Of a DNA stretch of 64,000 nucleotides, positions 46,101 through 57,879 are shown piece after piece. Each line of letters starts with the position of its first letter. Within the stretch, counting starts at the first letter, position 1. The position numbers and the translations under genes are program-made. This DNA comes from Pristionchus mayeri (Eukaryota > Nematoda > Chromadorea > Rhabditida > Neodiplogasteridae): positions 11,254,365 to 11,318,364 of the forward strand of contig BTRK01000006.1 of NCBI GenBank assembly GCA_036245805.1, in the 5' to 3' direction. Below the pieces are notes generated by a model, which had not been told where the DNA came from, made no database searches, and was given only the letters and a program-made list of their open reading frames with translations.

Positions 46101-47913
46101 TTCCAGTTGCCCTCTAATCTAGAGTTGGCTTCGTGGGAAGGAAAATGGGATCCCAATGGGAAATTGCTCATTTTACATACTTCCCAGACCTCCTTTGTTC
46201 GCCAAATGGGAATCCCAGGTTTAGTGGGATTCCCACTTCCCACTCATTCTCTCGCTTCATCAATTTTGCGTTCGGTCTCCTCGTGTTCGGTGGCCTCTTC
46301 CGATTCCTCTCCTAGTCTACTATTTCCATTCACATTTCAACATCCGTAGCAATAGTCTAGTGGTTGTGGTCCAGCGATTGAGATATCTTGCAATGGGTTC
46401 GAATCTCTCCGATCTCTGCTTTTTTTGCCAAAAATCAACCTTTATTGTATACCGGTCTCATATCTAGATAGCATCTATAAACAAACAAATTGATTGGTGA
46501 GTTACTGCTAAAATATTGGTTGTTTTTGAGTTGCAGGAATCCCGAAAGAAGTAAGATTCCTGCTTTACGTGGGGATCCCAAATTCCCAATAACTTCCCAC
46601 TCATTTTGCATAGACTATCGGCACAGCGTGTCAAAGGGGGGAAAATCCTCATTTGCGTGGCCCAACTAATCCCTTTCATTCGCGGACAATGGGAGCTGTG
46701 AACAATATAACGAGACAATGGAAGCGCTGTGAAATCCTGGGTTTTCCGAACGTTAGCTCATGCCACCGCTGACTTAGATCGAAATTGACCAATCGGCATC
46801 GTCAAGTTGGGCGGAAGGGGTTTAGGCAACTTTCTGCACAATCGCCATATCCATATCTTAACTCTCCTCGGAGGAGATAGCTCTGGAGTGGGCAAAACAG
46901 TCGATTTTGGTTGTTTTCGCTGGGTTTTCCGAACGTTAGCTCATGCCACTGCTGACTGAGATCGAAATTGACCAATCGGCCTCGTCAAGTTGTGCGGAAG
47001 GAGTTTAGGCATCTTTCTGCACAAACGCGATATTTTTAGCTTCACTCACCTAGGAGGAGATAGCTTTGGAGTGGGCAAAACTGTTTATTTTCACACGATT
47101 GCTAACGAATTGCTTTATGTTTCAGCAACGAATGACGATTCATCTTTCAGATGAGCTAGCAATTCTGTCGGAATCGAATAAGTTGGATCTGTTTCATCAT
47201 AATATTATTATATTTCCACAGACCCACTCGGAGGGCGAAAAATAGGCACAGTGATAGGGAGATTTCGCTCCGATAATCGACGGGCCACGCAAATGAACAA
47301 TTTTCCCCCATCTGACACGCTGTGATCGGGAATGAGTGGGAATCATTCTACCCTTTCGCGGGAAATGAACCGGCCATTTTTCCCACGAAGCCAACCCTAC
47401 TCTAATCTATCTGTTCCAGTCCATGGCAATCGTGGGCGCCGTCGTCGGGTCGTGGTTCATCTTCGCGCTCGTTCCCTCAGTTTTCTTCATGCTCGGCGCG
47501 ATTATGGCGAGTGGCCTTCGATCTTTATTTTTGAAATTTTTATGGGCTCTTCTGATCACTATGTAGGAACTGAAGTAGAGTTGTAGATCTTCAACAACCG
47601 GAAATACAATGCAAACATTGCTCTTCGTGTTTCATGCGTCAGTCTTATCTGTGGGACAGAAAACAGAACGAAGAGATTTAATTTCAGCGAAGCCATGACA
47701 ACTTTCCATCGATTTTTTACTTATTGATAGCTTCAGCGCAAGTTAGGATTATAACTGTAATTATAAATATGAAATGGTTGACGAACTATCTCTGATCTCT
47801 TCCCCTCTCAGGTGATGCTGAGTATCGTCATCTACTCGGCCTTTCCCTACACTGAACCCCCATCGGAAGAGAAGATCGGACTGATGGCAGCCGATGGAAG
47901 GGCGTACATCTAG
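40135..47913 (+). CDS. SLC35A-type nucleotide-sugar transporter, 13 exons
   Basis: Exons 40135-40208, 40430-40511, 40660-40718, 42125-42179, 42398-42481, 42705-42784, 42941-43011, 44380-44451, 44843-44974, 45289-45351, 45808-45866, 47420-47506, 47812-47913 give 339 residues, normal for the family (320-340). Ten hydrophobic segments fit the usual fold. Family motifs: AVIYTLQNNLYYIALSHL (95-112), YQLKIFTTALLMRVLLNRRL, GVYLERVLKGS (193-203) and VIKYADNILKAYA (264-276). The role is antiport of a UDP-sugar (Gal, GlcNAc) or CMP-sugar across the Golgi membrane for glycosylation; the exact sugar cannot be told from sequence. Intron 12 has a GC donor (GCGAGT). Introns contain a TTAA MITE, a mariner-type element, a GGGCCCGC cluster and a foldback. 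AATAAA is at 47999. Confidence 0.9.
40783..41142. mobile_element. TTAA-flanked MITE with tRNA-like core, copy 2
   Basis: TTAA at 40783-40786 and 41139-41142; inverted ends AGGAGGACTGAAGGCAAAG and CTTTGCCGAGAGCCCTCC. It is very similar to 25409-25785 along its whole length except for a missing C-run and a shorter G-run. The tRNA-like core is at 40981-41049 (-). It lies in intron 3 of the transporter gene. Confidence 0.75.
41196..42105. mobile_element. Non-autonomous mariner element, cecropia/Hsmar1-like ends
   Basis: A 910-bp element with ends TTAGGTTGTTGCAAAAGTC continuing TTGCGGTTTTTTG, perfectly inverted at the right end, flanked by TA (41194-41195, 42106-42107). The ends resemble those of human Hsmar1/MADE1 (TTAGGTTGGTGCAAAAGTAA). 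No transposase motif inside. It lies in intron 3 of the transporter gene, 19 bp before exon 4. Confidence 0.8.
42209..42276. repeat. Representative GAGAGAGTG hairpin (dispersed family)
   Basis: ACTCTCTTCATTTTGTGTGC and its inverse about 65 bp apart form a hairpin around CTCTCGCCGATC. Similar hairpins of 60-80 bp: 24825-24885, 24930-24988, 26650-26729, 26961-27035, 27811-27880, 28819-28892, 34265-34340, 36211-36290, 39899-39966, 43833-43892 and 43988-44056. They are in introns or between genes, never in exons. Confidence 0.7.
45433..45536. repeat. GCGGGCCCGC palindrome cluster
   Basis: Four copies of the GGGCCCGC palindrome or its extensions (ACGGGCCCGC, GCGGGCCCGT) lie within about 105 bp in intron 10 of the transporter gene, in otherwise AT-rich sequence. 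Confidence 0.75.
46347..46424 (+). other. tRNA-like sequence with T-run
   Basis: AGTCTAGTGGTTGTGG resembles a D-arm/A box and GGGTTCGAATCTC a T-arm/B box; a seven-T run follows as in pol III terminators. The stems pair poorly, so it is a tRNA pseudogene or SINE-like remnant. It lies in intron 11 of the transporter gene. Confidence 0.35.
46590..47345. repeat. Foldback with internal tandem duplication
   Basis: The outer arms (about 75 bp: ACAGCGTGTCAAAGGGGGG, CATTTGCGTGGCCC and complement) face each other. Inside, a 183-bp unit beginning GGGTTTTCCGAACGTTAGC is repeated in tandem (46738-46920, 46921-47090) with several substitutions. It lies in intron 11 of the transporter gene. Confidence 0.65.
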
Positions 47914-48221
47914 GCAAAAGAGGCTTAGAAACGTCTCTATTTGGCGATCGATGAATGATTTTTTACGATTTATTGCATGATAATTAATTAATTTTAATAA
48001 TAAAAATAGTATAAATAGTATATGAAATACATTGGCGGGAGGACATTTCGCGTTTTAAGGATACTTAGAAATAAGCGAGAATGTACAGTGGGTGATGAAA
48101 TCACGAATCGTTCAACCAGTGCAACACAGAATTTGCAATACTCGTGTATATGCAAGGAACTATTATTATTCTCACCTGTCTGGTGTCCACTAATTCGTCG
48201 TCATCGTCGACGGCGTCTGGC

Positions 48222-48352
48222 ACGTAATTCTATGGTAAATTTCCAGAAAAAAACTTTTGCGTCGAGATCAATCGCGAGAGAGAATGTAAATTCGCGAGAG
48301 ATTTGATCTTGTTCTCTGCGCTGTCTCATCTCACCCCTGTAGAACGCCGTGT
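48222..48352. repeat. Dispersed short element interrupting an exon fragment
   Basis: It is similar to 9394-9515 (TATGGTAAATTTCCAG end). The sequence on either side joins into a contiguous exon-like frame if the insert is removed, and GCCAGAC is present at both borders, a probable target duplication. Confidence 0.45.
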
Positions 48353-48734
48353 CTGGCAGTGTGTCGCACCAGTTTTCAACCTGGGAATAATGCTGCACAG
48401 AGATGTTTTTGAATGTTGTGTTATATATTATGTATAATTGATTGCGAAATGGAATCTTATTAGCGCCATTCCGTCTTCAAAAATTGCAATAAAACATTGA
48501 AGCATCACATTAAACAGGTCCCGTAAAAGGTCAGGAACTTTTAGCTAGAACAACATATTTTTCTGAATTTTGTTTGCACATTTAGCCCATTGATTTATGC
48601 TTTTCAAAATCACGCTAAAAATCAAAAGGGGGTTACTACATGTTTCACGATTGACAGAGAACAAGGCTGATGCCTTAGCAGCAATAACCGTGATCATCCT
48701 CAGCTGCAATAACAGTTATTCAACATCCCGAATA

Positions 48735-49867
48735 TAAGAGAGACTTTTTGAGTCAGTGAACATATTTGTGAAGAGCCTTGGCAAAGTGCAAAAAATCGAA
48801 ATCGCCCTAAATGTGTCCACTTGTAGTTCTCAAAGAGACTAGCTCACCCACCACTTATGGAGTGATCTAGGTCACAGTTAATAAGGATTAAGCACGTTAC
48901 CGTAATCAGACGAAGTTTCGATTTTTCTATTGATCTGAGCGGCACATATATCAAAAGATGTGCCGTTGCCTGCTCATCAATCTTCCAAGGTTTCATCCCA
49001 ATTGAATTTAAGACCTTCGAAAAAATCGAAAAATTGAATATTTTTTCCTATTTTGAATTGTATCTTTTACTGGTGGGTGGGTAGCGAGGTTTTTTAATCA
49101 TTTATTTTGTAGGTCCGTCTACTGACTGTCCATGCTGAACATACAATCAAAATTAAAAAAATAGGTTTTTGAGAAAAAGTCAACAATTGGTCAACAATTT
49201 GAAATAAAATCAGTTCGTAATACTGAAAAGCTACCGTACTCAAATACTTCGATTGGGCGCATGCCTCACTTAAAGCACTGGGAACCCAAATTTCACATGC
49301 AATCGTGTTGCGCCGCAGGGGCGATGCAGAACACCCCTTCAGATCCCCGCTTTCCTTGATTTCGAAAATTTTGTACGGTAGCTTTTCCGTATTACGAATT
49401 GATTTTATTTCAAATTGTTGACCAATTTTTGTCTTTTTCTCAAAAACCTATTTTTTAATTGTGTTTGTATGTTCAGCATGGACAGTCAGTAGACGGACCT
49501 ACAAAATAAATGATTAAAAAACCTCGCTACCCACCCACCAGAAATAGATACAATTCAAAATAGGAAAAAATATTCGATTTTTTTATTTTTTTCGAAGGTC
49601 TTAAATTCAATTAGTATGAAACCTTGGAAGATTGATGAGCAGGCAACGGCGCATCTTTTGATATATGTGCCGATCAGATCAATAGAAAAATCGAAACTTC
49701 GTCTGATTACGGTAACGTGCTTAATCCTTATTAACTGTGACCTAGATCACTCCATAAGTGGTGTGTGAGCTAGTCTCATTGAGTACTACACGTGTGCATA
49801 TTTAGGGCAATTTCGATTTTTTTCTCTTTGCCAAGCACATGTTCACCGAGTCTAAAAGTCTCTCATA
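48735..49867. mobile_element. Long foldback element, 1.13 kb
   Basis: Arms of about 530 bp start AAGAGAGACTTTTTGAGTC and end in the complement. Internal landmarks such as CGTAATCAGACGAAG, GTGGGTAGCGAGG and GTAGACGGACC occur once per arm in opposite orientation. TA lies at both borders. No coding sequence. Confidence 0.8.
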
Positions 49868-50854
49868 AAAGCTTCACTCACCCTGCTTCCTTGACTGTGA
49901 CTGTGAATGTGTGCTACAAAAATTAGAGATTTATTTACCAACCAAGGCAAGAGAAGTATTAATTAATCACCTAAACACAAGCACTTGATTAAGTGTGAAA
50001 CGCATTTATCACAGTCACTGCCAAACTATTACCAACAAATAAAATGTTTTGAGATCAGAAATAGGACTGTACGCAAGCTCACTCCTACCTGATTAAAATT
50101 CAATAACTGCTGCTACTGTCCCCACTCTCTTACCGTAAACAGAGACATTTACAAGTTTCACGATTATGATAAGTGGGCATCTTGCATAGCAGGGCAGCCA
50201 CGTTCATTGAAGGGGGGGGGAAGATACGAACACGACTGCAACTAATTAAATTATTATTTAAATATGAAAATATAAAATTAGTTTATGTGATTAGTGTATT
50301 CTGGGAACGAAACAGCAAATTTGAATTCCAGCTAAAGCCAGCATGCTGGCTAGTGTTTCATAAGAGGCTCTAATATCGAAATGAACCCGAAGGGCAATTC
50401 TTGATTCAACCTTGGTTAGAAAATAATAAAAATTGATCAGTGAGCATACCAACCTACTAGTGAACCTTTTCGCAGATTGAAGGCCGCGTCAGGCTACCGC
50501 ACCCTTGAACTACCGTACTCGTTCTCTTCGCCTCTTCTAACTCACTCATTCGGCCATCGCCACTTCTCTTCGCAGAGATTCTCGATAGAAAAGAAGGCTT
50601 GGAGCTGTACTATATTCAGCATTAGCAACAGCAAACATTTTAATCTAAATCATCTAGTTATTGTTCTCCCTGGTAAGTGGATCCGTCGGATTCGTTGCCA
50701 CTGTCTGACTCCTCACTATCCGCGCATCTGCCCTGGAAATGTATATCCCACCCTATAATATATTTTTTTCCCACAGACACATAACATGAGAGTATTGTCG
50801 TACCTAGCTCAACTCCAACTTTAATAATAACCATGAAGCATTATTCTCACCAGA

Positions 50855-50899
50855 CACGTTTCCCCCAAAAATTGTCTGGTATTTTTGGGGGAAAACGTC
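50855..50899. repeat. Short near-perfect hairpin
   Basis: ACGTTTCCCCCAAAAAT and its complement ATTTTTGGGGGAAAACGT are separated by about 8 bp. No surrounding gene; origin unknown. Confidence 0.6.
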
Positions 50900-53433
50900 A
50901 GAACTTTCATGACGGATTCGTAGTTATTAATCATTGCAAAGAATAACCTACGAAAAAAATCGTAACGAAAATACAACTACGAGCAAGAAACTGATGTACG
51001 AGCTCTGTCAATGTCAAAAGAGTCGATTTTCCTTTGAGAAAAAATGATAAGCTACTTCTTCACACTAAGAATCAGCTGCGAAAATTTAAGTGGATAGCTT
51101 TTACAGAAGAACAGTATTGGAGAAATATGAGCAACAGAGAATAAGAGGAATTCTTGGAATACGCAATACATAAAAATAGAAACTCCGGTAGATAAGCCGC
51201 TGAATGATTAATTATCGACATTCTTATCACACGATCACCTGTTTTCCAATTCTAAAGTTGGAGATGTCACTAAGTAATGTAAAATCACAACGAAGTTCAA
51301 TTCGCAATTGGAGTTTTCTATTAAAAACAATTCCGACGGGCAACCTGGCGTATCTGAACTCAAAAGGAAATGCTAGTGCGAGTAACCACCATGCTGCCTA
51401 TTGGATAATTGTTGCAAAATACTAATAATAGGATCAAAAACGCTTTTTAACCTCGATCCGTTCCCGCAGCATTCTCGAGTTGTGGAAAAAGGCGTCCACC
51501 TTCTATGCATTGGTTTCAGTCTCCTCGAGTAATTTGATTATCTGCTCCTGCGGAATTCCCGAGTCGTGACAAAATGAAAAGCCTGCCTTTGATTGCTCTT
51601 TTCAGGATGATTAGGCTATATACATGTCGACAGATAACGATCACCAATCAACTGAAACTGTAGAATGAGTACTTGATTCATTTGTGATACCTCAACACTG
51701 ACAGTTATTACCCATGGCTATCGAACCATCGTGATCGATCTATTTGAAGAAATAAAACTAACATGATTTTAGAAGAAATAAAACTAACATGATTTTAGTT
51801 AGATCAATTACATTAAATAAGCTCATGCTCTCCTTAACAGATGGGTACAGGCACAGCAGGAATCTCCCTTTGTTTGTCATCAAAGACTTGTTGCATTGCT
51901 CGCAAAAGGCGCAGTTCGCACTAACAAGAGAATATCAATAGCTGAAGTTCTCCAATTTCATTCGTGTTTCACTAGCAAGACAAGTCATAAACGGCGAAGC
52001 CATTCCAATGATTGTTTTTTCTCGTTGAGCCAATAATTATTTAATTAATTATTAAAATGCAAGATGAAAATACGTCTTTCACACTTGAAAGTAATACAAG
52101 ACGTAAGTAGAAGTAATAGATGCTGCTATTTCAACTAGCAGTAAAAGGCGGATGAAATGATTGCATTTCTGAAAATTAAATACATAAACATGGCGCATCG
52201 CGTATAGGAAATTTCTATTTTTATTCTTACCTGGATGACAATCTCGAATTCTTCGTCATTTTCGATGGGTTCCGACAGCGTGTCTCACCACATGTATTTG
52301 TTGATGTTGCTGTAATAAGGCGGGTGCTAGAATAATAATGACGCCGCTCGGTCGGCTACATTTCTAATAAAAACATTGAAACAGCGCACTCACCAGAAGC
52401 GTAAATCGTACGGAAATCTGAATGTTTGCGATTGTCTTTCCACACACATCATTTGATGACTTATTCTATCCAAGAAGGAATTATAAGCATCAAAAATTGG
52501 GAATAAATAATTTTTCATCCTGTCTAGAGACTCGAAGAAGTCTCGAGATCCTCCGATTGTCTCTCCCCGTCCTGGAATGCGAATATTATTATTTTGGAAA
52601 GATCAAAAGAATTGATGTGATACTGGCGACGCTCGCCAAACTCCATTTTTACTCTCAACTCTGAAACCTAAATGAAGCGAGTACAATGACTATGCTGATC
52701 CTGATGAAAAATGGGTATTTCGTATTCCGAAAAGCTAATGTGCTCTAATCCGCACGAAGAAAATAGCAAATGTAGGCTAGACGATATAGAACAAAATTAG
52801 CTATTTATTCTACAATCTTCAATCGCGGAATTATAGTCAGCGCCACGACCCCGAGCACTTGAGAACAGCCTGAAACAAGCAAGCGAAGGGGCGGAAATAT
52901 CAATAAATCTAACACTATCTATCCATACTATATCCCATACTCACTACCTTACTATCCTAATTTCCTACAAGTCGAGATACCGCTAGTATGAATTCTACCA
53001 GATAAAAGGACATAATCTCGAAGGCAACAAACTGAATCGTGAAATTTAGAATTATATCAATCATTTCGGCCTTGCTGCAGCAGCGTACAGGAAGTAAATA
53101 CAGGAAGCAGTGCAGCATTTCCCACCTTAGGGCGTCTCTCGATTCGAAACAGAATCATCACACACTTGGGAAACTTGTCTGAAATCACGCAGATCGTTGG
53201 GAAGAACAGGTCATCCACCTCAGATTCTAATATTTGATATATGTTTCACTCGAATTTAAGCTAATTTAAGCCACATCACATTTTCAGTATCTTTTTATCG
53301 ATATGGTTACAACCCTGAAATGTGTTTTTACAAAAAACTGCGAGAAACATAACTTAGCATTTTCCAGTAATTAGTGACTCTAATGGGCCATTTATTGTCG
53401 CCAAAAGCTGAGGGTCCACTCTCTTCATTTTGC

Positions 53434-53436
<3 letters not shown>

Positions 53437-53492
<56 letters not shown>
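53437..53492. repeat. (CT)n microsatellite
   Basis: About 28 uninterrupted CT dinucleotides. They create long Ser-Leu or Arg-Glu reading frames that are not genes. The run begins in a CTCTCTTCATTTTGCG hairpin arm, so it probably expanded from a GAGAGAGTG hairpin. Confidence 0.95.
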
Positions 53493-53495
<3 letters not shown>

Positions 53496-54959
53496 TTTTC
53501 CCATTTTCCCACTGCGACACACGCGGTGCTTCACTTCTGCAGAATTCACCATTAGAACGCGATTGGAGCGACCATCGCTGCCCTACATGTCTCTTGTAAA
53601 AATGGTTATATTTGAATTTGTTTTTCACCAGGTAAACCCCGCGCAATCAAAGAGGAACTAATGCATGGGATTTTTGTTCGTCTGTGAAACCTCAATTCCG
53701 AATCTCGTTACTCACAACCACAAACCGCCAGGATGAACTGGCAGATAATCAAGTTCAAATCAAGTGCTGTAAACACCGTCACATGCAATAGACTGAAGCT
53801 CAGACTCACCTCCATCAACGGAGACAGCTGCAGATTCTGCACCACTAGAGTGAAATTGAGGGATAGGCCATTTAAACTATTCTACTCCTTGTTTCACGCC
53901 ACAATTAAATTATTGTTGATAGCAGATAAAGCCCTACCTGATCACTTGAGAAGTGAGCCCAAACACTTGATGATAGCCTGAAACCGAAAAATGGTGGAAG
54001 TGGAGAGCATTCGGATATTTATGCTAGAAGCCAGAGTACAAAGCATTACAAAGCATATTAATATAATTTCTACCCTGTTATTGTTTTAGTTCCGGTCTAT
54101 TTTAAGTAAAAACGTCAATTTTCTTTGCCATTTCGCTATTGATCGGAACGAGTGATACCTCAAAAATTCGGAATATTCATTTTATTATATTTACCAAGTA
54201 ATTAAAACAAAAGCAATTCATTCTCCTTCGATACTAGCCAACCTCCTCACTGTCGCTACACTGGGAAACTTTTACCAGCGTTTACTTTTTTTCAGGCGCC
54301 TCCACGAATTCATGATCGGGGAAATGACCAGCAGGACCACTCACGAGATCCTACCATGGAAAAGCATTGATTATTTTTGTTTGTTATTCAGGAGCAATAC
54401 AACTCACTAAAGATGCTCATCCTACGCCATTTCTAATCTGAAGTCTGAAACATAAGTGCCACCAGTGGCGCGACTCAAAATGGGTCACAAAGCAGACTAA
54501 TTATTTCTCACCAACCGAATCCAACTATTTATTGCTCACAATATAAATATTCTCTCACTGTACGGCACAACTGAAGAGAGTCACTGCTCTCCGCTCACCT
54601 GATTGTCTGAAATGTCGATCGCCTTCGCATCGATGGAAGATGGAAATTATGATAAATAGAGGAAAGGGTTAAGAGAGGAAAGGGTTAAGAGCGCGCTTCT
54701 CAACATTTATTTGTGTGTGGTTGTATGAGATAAATGTATTTTTTGCTCAGCGACATCCGTCAATCACCCTAACTTCAAAATAAATCTGGTTTGGTCTAAA
54801 CGTGAAACTTAATTTCACCGTAAAAAATATGTTTCCATTTATCCCAAGGTGAGTATCACAAAGCGTGCCAGAAAAAAAATTTCCTTTGTTCTTCGTGGCG
54901 CATTTTTCTTCAACAGTCGTTGCTGAGCGGTTGTTCGATTTCTGAATGTGGTCGAACTA

Positions 54960-56201
54960 TTGGGGTGTCCGGAAAGTTCGTATAATGCTTCGGAAAAAAG
55001 TCAGTTCGCGATCAAATGCAGTGATTGCGCAATCTGTTTGTCAACAATGTATTGCATCATTCTGACGTTGAGTAGTGAGAGGATTTAATCAGTCTCCTAG
55101 TTGCTACATTGATTCTTGTGATGGACTCCCATCTCTACCTCCGAGCAGTTTTACTTCATTACTACCGTCTTGGCCGATCCGTGAAGGAGGCCCACTCTGC
55201 CCTGGCCCAGTCGGAAGGAGCTGACGCCCCCTCCATACCCTTCTGCTATAAGTGGTTCTCCCGCTTCAAGAAAGGGGAGTTTGGTCTCGATGATCAACCC
55301 CGCTCTGGACGCCCTCCCTCCCTCGATCAGCCTCTCGTTCTCCGCACACTGAAGCGCAAGCCCATGGCCAGTGTGCGTGAATTTAAGAAGGATACTGGTA
55401 CTCCCAGATGAACGGTGTCCGATATCCTCCATCGATCTGGGAAGAAGCCGAAACTCCCACAAGTGATTCCCCATGACCTCTCCCCCGAACAGCTGAAAAA
55501 TCGTGTTCAAGTCTGTCGGGAATTACTCCATCGTAGATCCAATCTTCGATGGGTCAATTCCATCATCGCTACAGATGAGAAGTGGATCACGTACGATAAC
55601 CCTGCGAGGAGACTGCAATGGGTGGATGCAGATGAGAAGCCCACGCCCGTCCCGAAGAAGGAAGAGCACGGAAAGAAGGAACTCCTCTGCTTCTTCTTCT
55701 CAGTGCTCGGTCCCATCTACTGGGAGATCCTCGCCCCTGGCACCAGCATCAATGCCGACCTCTTCTCTGAACAACTGGAAGATGTCGCGATCAGAATCCT
55801 TCCCAGACTCCTGAACCAGGGCAAAATTCTTCTTCTGATGGACAATGCTCGCCCACATCGAGCGAAGATGACCCAGAAGAAAATGGACGAGCTGAAGATC
55901 GAGAGGATTCCCCATCCACCGTATTCCCCGGATCTCTCCCCATGCGACTACCACTGCTTCCGCTCTGTCTCTGACTTCTGCAAAGGAAAGAAGTTCAAGA
56001 ATCGAGATGAAGTTGTGAGGGCTTTCGTGAACTGGGCGGTCTCGAAGAAACCCGCATTCTGGAAGAGAGGAATCGAGACCCTGCCCAATCGCTGGAGGGA
56101 GGTAGTGAGAAAGAAGGGAGCATACATTGGTCACTGAGAATTGTAAAGCATTGAATAAAAAATAAAAACAAAAAATTATACGAACTTTCCGGACACCCCA
56201 A
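54960..56201 (+). mobile_element. Mariner element, copy 2 (transposase interrupted)
   Basis: 1,242 bp, exactly as long as the copy at 277-1518, with the same 27-bp termini and TA flanks (54958-54959, 56202-56203). I count roughly 18 substitutions between the two and no indels. It is not inside a recognisable gene. Confidence 0.95.
55121..56137 (+). pseudogene. Mariner transposase with premature stop
   Basis: The reading frame starts with ATG at 55121 as in copy 1. Codon 97 is TGA (55409-55411) where copy 1 has TCA (Ser). The rest of the frame, including TDEKW, MDNARPH and SPDLSPCD, is intact, so this nonsense change is the only evident lesion. The element can still be mobilised in trans because both ends are intact. 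Confidence 0.9.
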
Positions 56202-56628
56202 TATACCCCATAATTTAGCTTAAAAAAATATAAGTCCTAGGCAGTTTTCTCTGATGTGCCTCAGAGCCCTTGTTTAATTTTGGTAATTTTTCATCGCTTG
56301 CTGATTGTATGACATTTACTTAACTTTAGAAATTTACCCATTAATATAGAACTCCTCAGAGGTAAATAACGGGATATTATACCCCACAGTGGAAAAAGTG
56401 ATATAGACAACTCAGATGTGATCAGACATTGCCCATTACTCGGGTCTCGAAAGTAGAGAAATGTCTAATAAGTGAACCTTTTCCATTATACCTCACATCG
56501 TACAGAAGCTGCAGCAGGGCGAAGGCATCATTATCCTTTTTTAGCAGTCTCAATGTTCGAATAATTGCATATTGAAAGAATATCCTGAAGGTCCCGGTGT
56601 ATCCAATGACCTCAAATCGACTCAAGTA

Positions 56629-57872
56629 TTAGGTTGTAACATAAGTTTTGTCCGATTTCGTGTATGAAGTTTGAGCTCGCTCAAAATGGTCATCTCAAAT
56701 CACATCGGGCTAACTCAATAATGTAATTAGGAGGACGACTTGAGCATTCCCTGCATAAGTTCAGATAATATTAACTACTCAGGGTATGCGATAAATCCAT
56801 GATCGTCATCAAACCAAATTTCAAAATATTTTACTAAAATTTTTTAATCGCCATTTTGCCAGGGAGAAAAAGTATGGTACAACTTCACATACATTGGTGA
56901 GAAGGACTTATCTAGTACTTTCTAAAACTGCGTCGAATAATAAGTTTGATTCTCCCCTTCCCGAATTACAAGATGGAAAATGAGTAAGATTTACTGATGG
57001 AGCTGTTCAATCGATTAGTTTCCTTGCTCCGAAATTCAAACTGGCAGTCCTTAGAATATGGGCAATAATATCTACTTCTATTCTGTCACTCGTACATTAG
57101 AAATTGTTAGGTGAACTGATCTTCATATTCCTCAAAATTTTGATTTTCAAAAACATATTTTACTTGAGAAATATTCAAAATTCCGATTTTTATGTGTCCA
57201 GGTTAGGGTGATTTTTCCAACTAAAGTACATATCACCAAACTTTTCCAAGCCACAAAGTATTAGGACAAGGGTAGCTTCAGTAAGTAATCACAAATTTAC
57301 GAGCTTGCCAAATGTATGCGAAACAGGAACTCGTAAAATATGCCGATTTTAACGTCGAATTTTGGACATCGATATTTGAATAATTCCGATTTGTGACAGG
57401 AGGGTCGCACAATAACCAAACTGAAAATATATGTGTATCAGGGTCAGATATATAAATTTTTCAATATATTTGATCTCTAGGTCTAACGATGTTAATGCAC
57501 GATGGATAACTCCATCTCCGTTCATGCCCAGTGGATCAGAATTCGAAAATTGGTGCGCTTTTCAAGTTGACATTTCGTGTTAGAATTCATCTCAATTTGC
57601 TGCTGTGATACACGACCATGGTACTTTCCAAAAATATGATTTCATTAGCGCTATCAATCGGACCGATAGATAGCAACTCGGAGAAATAAGTAGCCCCGTT
57701 ATCAAATGCGGTGGCTTTTGCCTCGCACTGCGATCCGAATCCCGATGTTTTAGACCTGTACAAATGTGCGCTAAACAGAGTGTTGGATCACTCATTGTGC
57801 CAGAACAACCATTTGAAATTCGGTCGAAAAGGAAGGATGTTGAATATCAGAAAACCTTTTGTTACAACCTGA
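56629..57872. mobile_element. Mariner-type element with TTAGGTTG ends, decayed, 1.24 kb
   Basis: The left end TTAGGTTGTAACATAAG is the same as in 38118-39383; the right end is the less perfect complement of TCAGGTTGTAACAAAAGG. Flanked by TA. No transposase motif is readable. Only seven bases separate it from the next element at 57880. Confidence 0.6.
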
Positions 57873-57879
57873 TATAATA

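Larger units (their letters stand above)
48005..54350 (-). pseudogene. Decayed, duplicated minus-strand exon fragments of an unidentified gene family
   Basis: Several exon-like pieces have good splice sites but do not join into one gene. On - they include 54350-54282 (ends EAPEKK, stop), 53218-53126 (open, 31 codons, VDDLFFPTICVISDKFPK), a piece near 52850 and a similar one near 53970 (AVLKCSG / AIIKCLG, stop), 52.3 kb (DTLSEPIENDEEFE, with an upstream TGA where the related piece at 48.36 kb has WCDTLPD), 51.5 kb (helical, one TAG) and 50732-50658 (acidic CADSEESDSGNESDG, stop). The related pieces suggest an old tandem family. Parts of 50.5 and 52.3-52.7 kb recur at 63.6 and 61.8-62.2 kb. I do not recognise the family; some pieces may be live. 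Confidence 0.3.

Noticed and set aside
46347..46424. True tRNA gene
   Set aside because: A and B boxes and a T-run are present but the acceptor and T stems pair poorly; kept only as tRNA-like.
53328..53661. Ser-Leu and Arg-Glu repeat proteins
   Set aside because: Translation of the (CT)n microsatellite.
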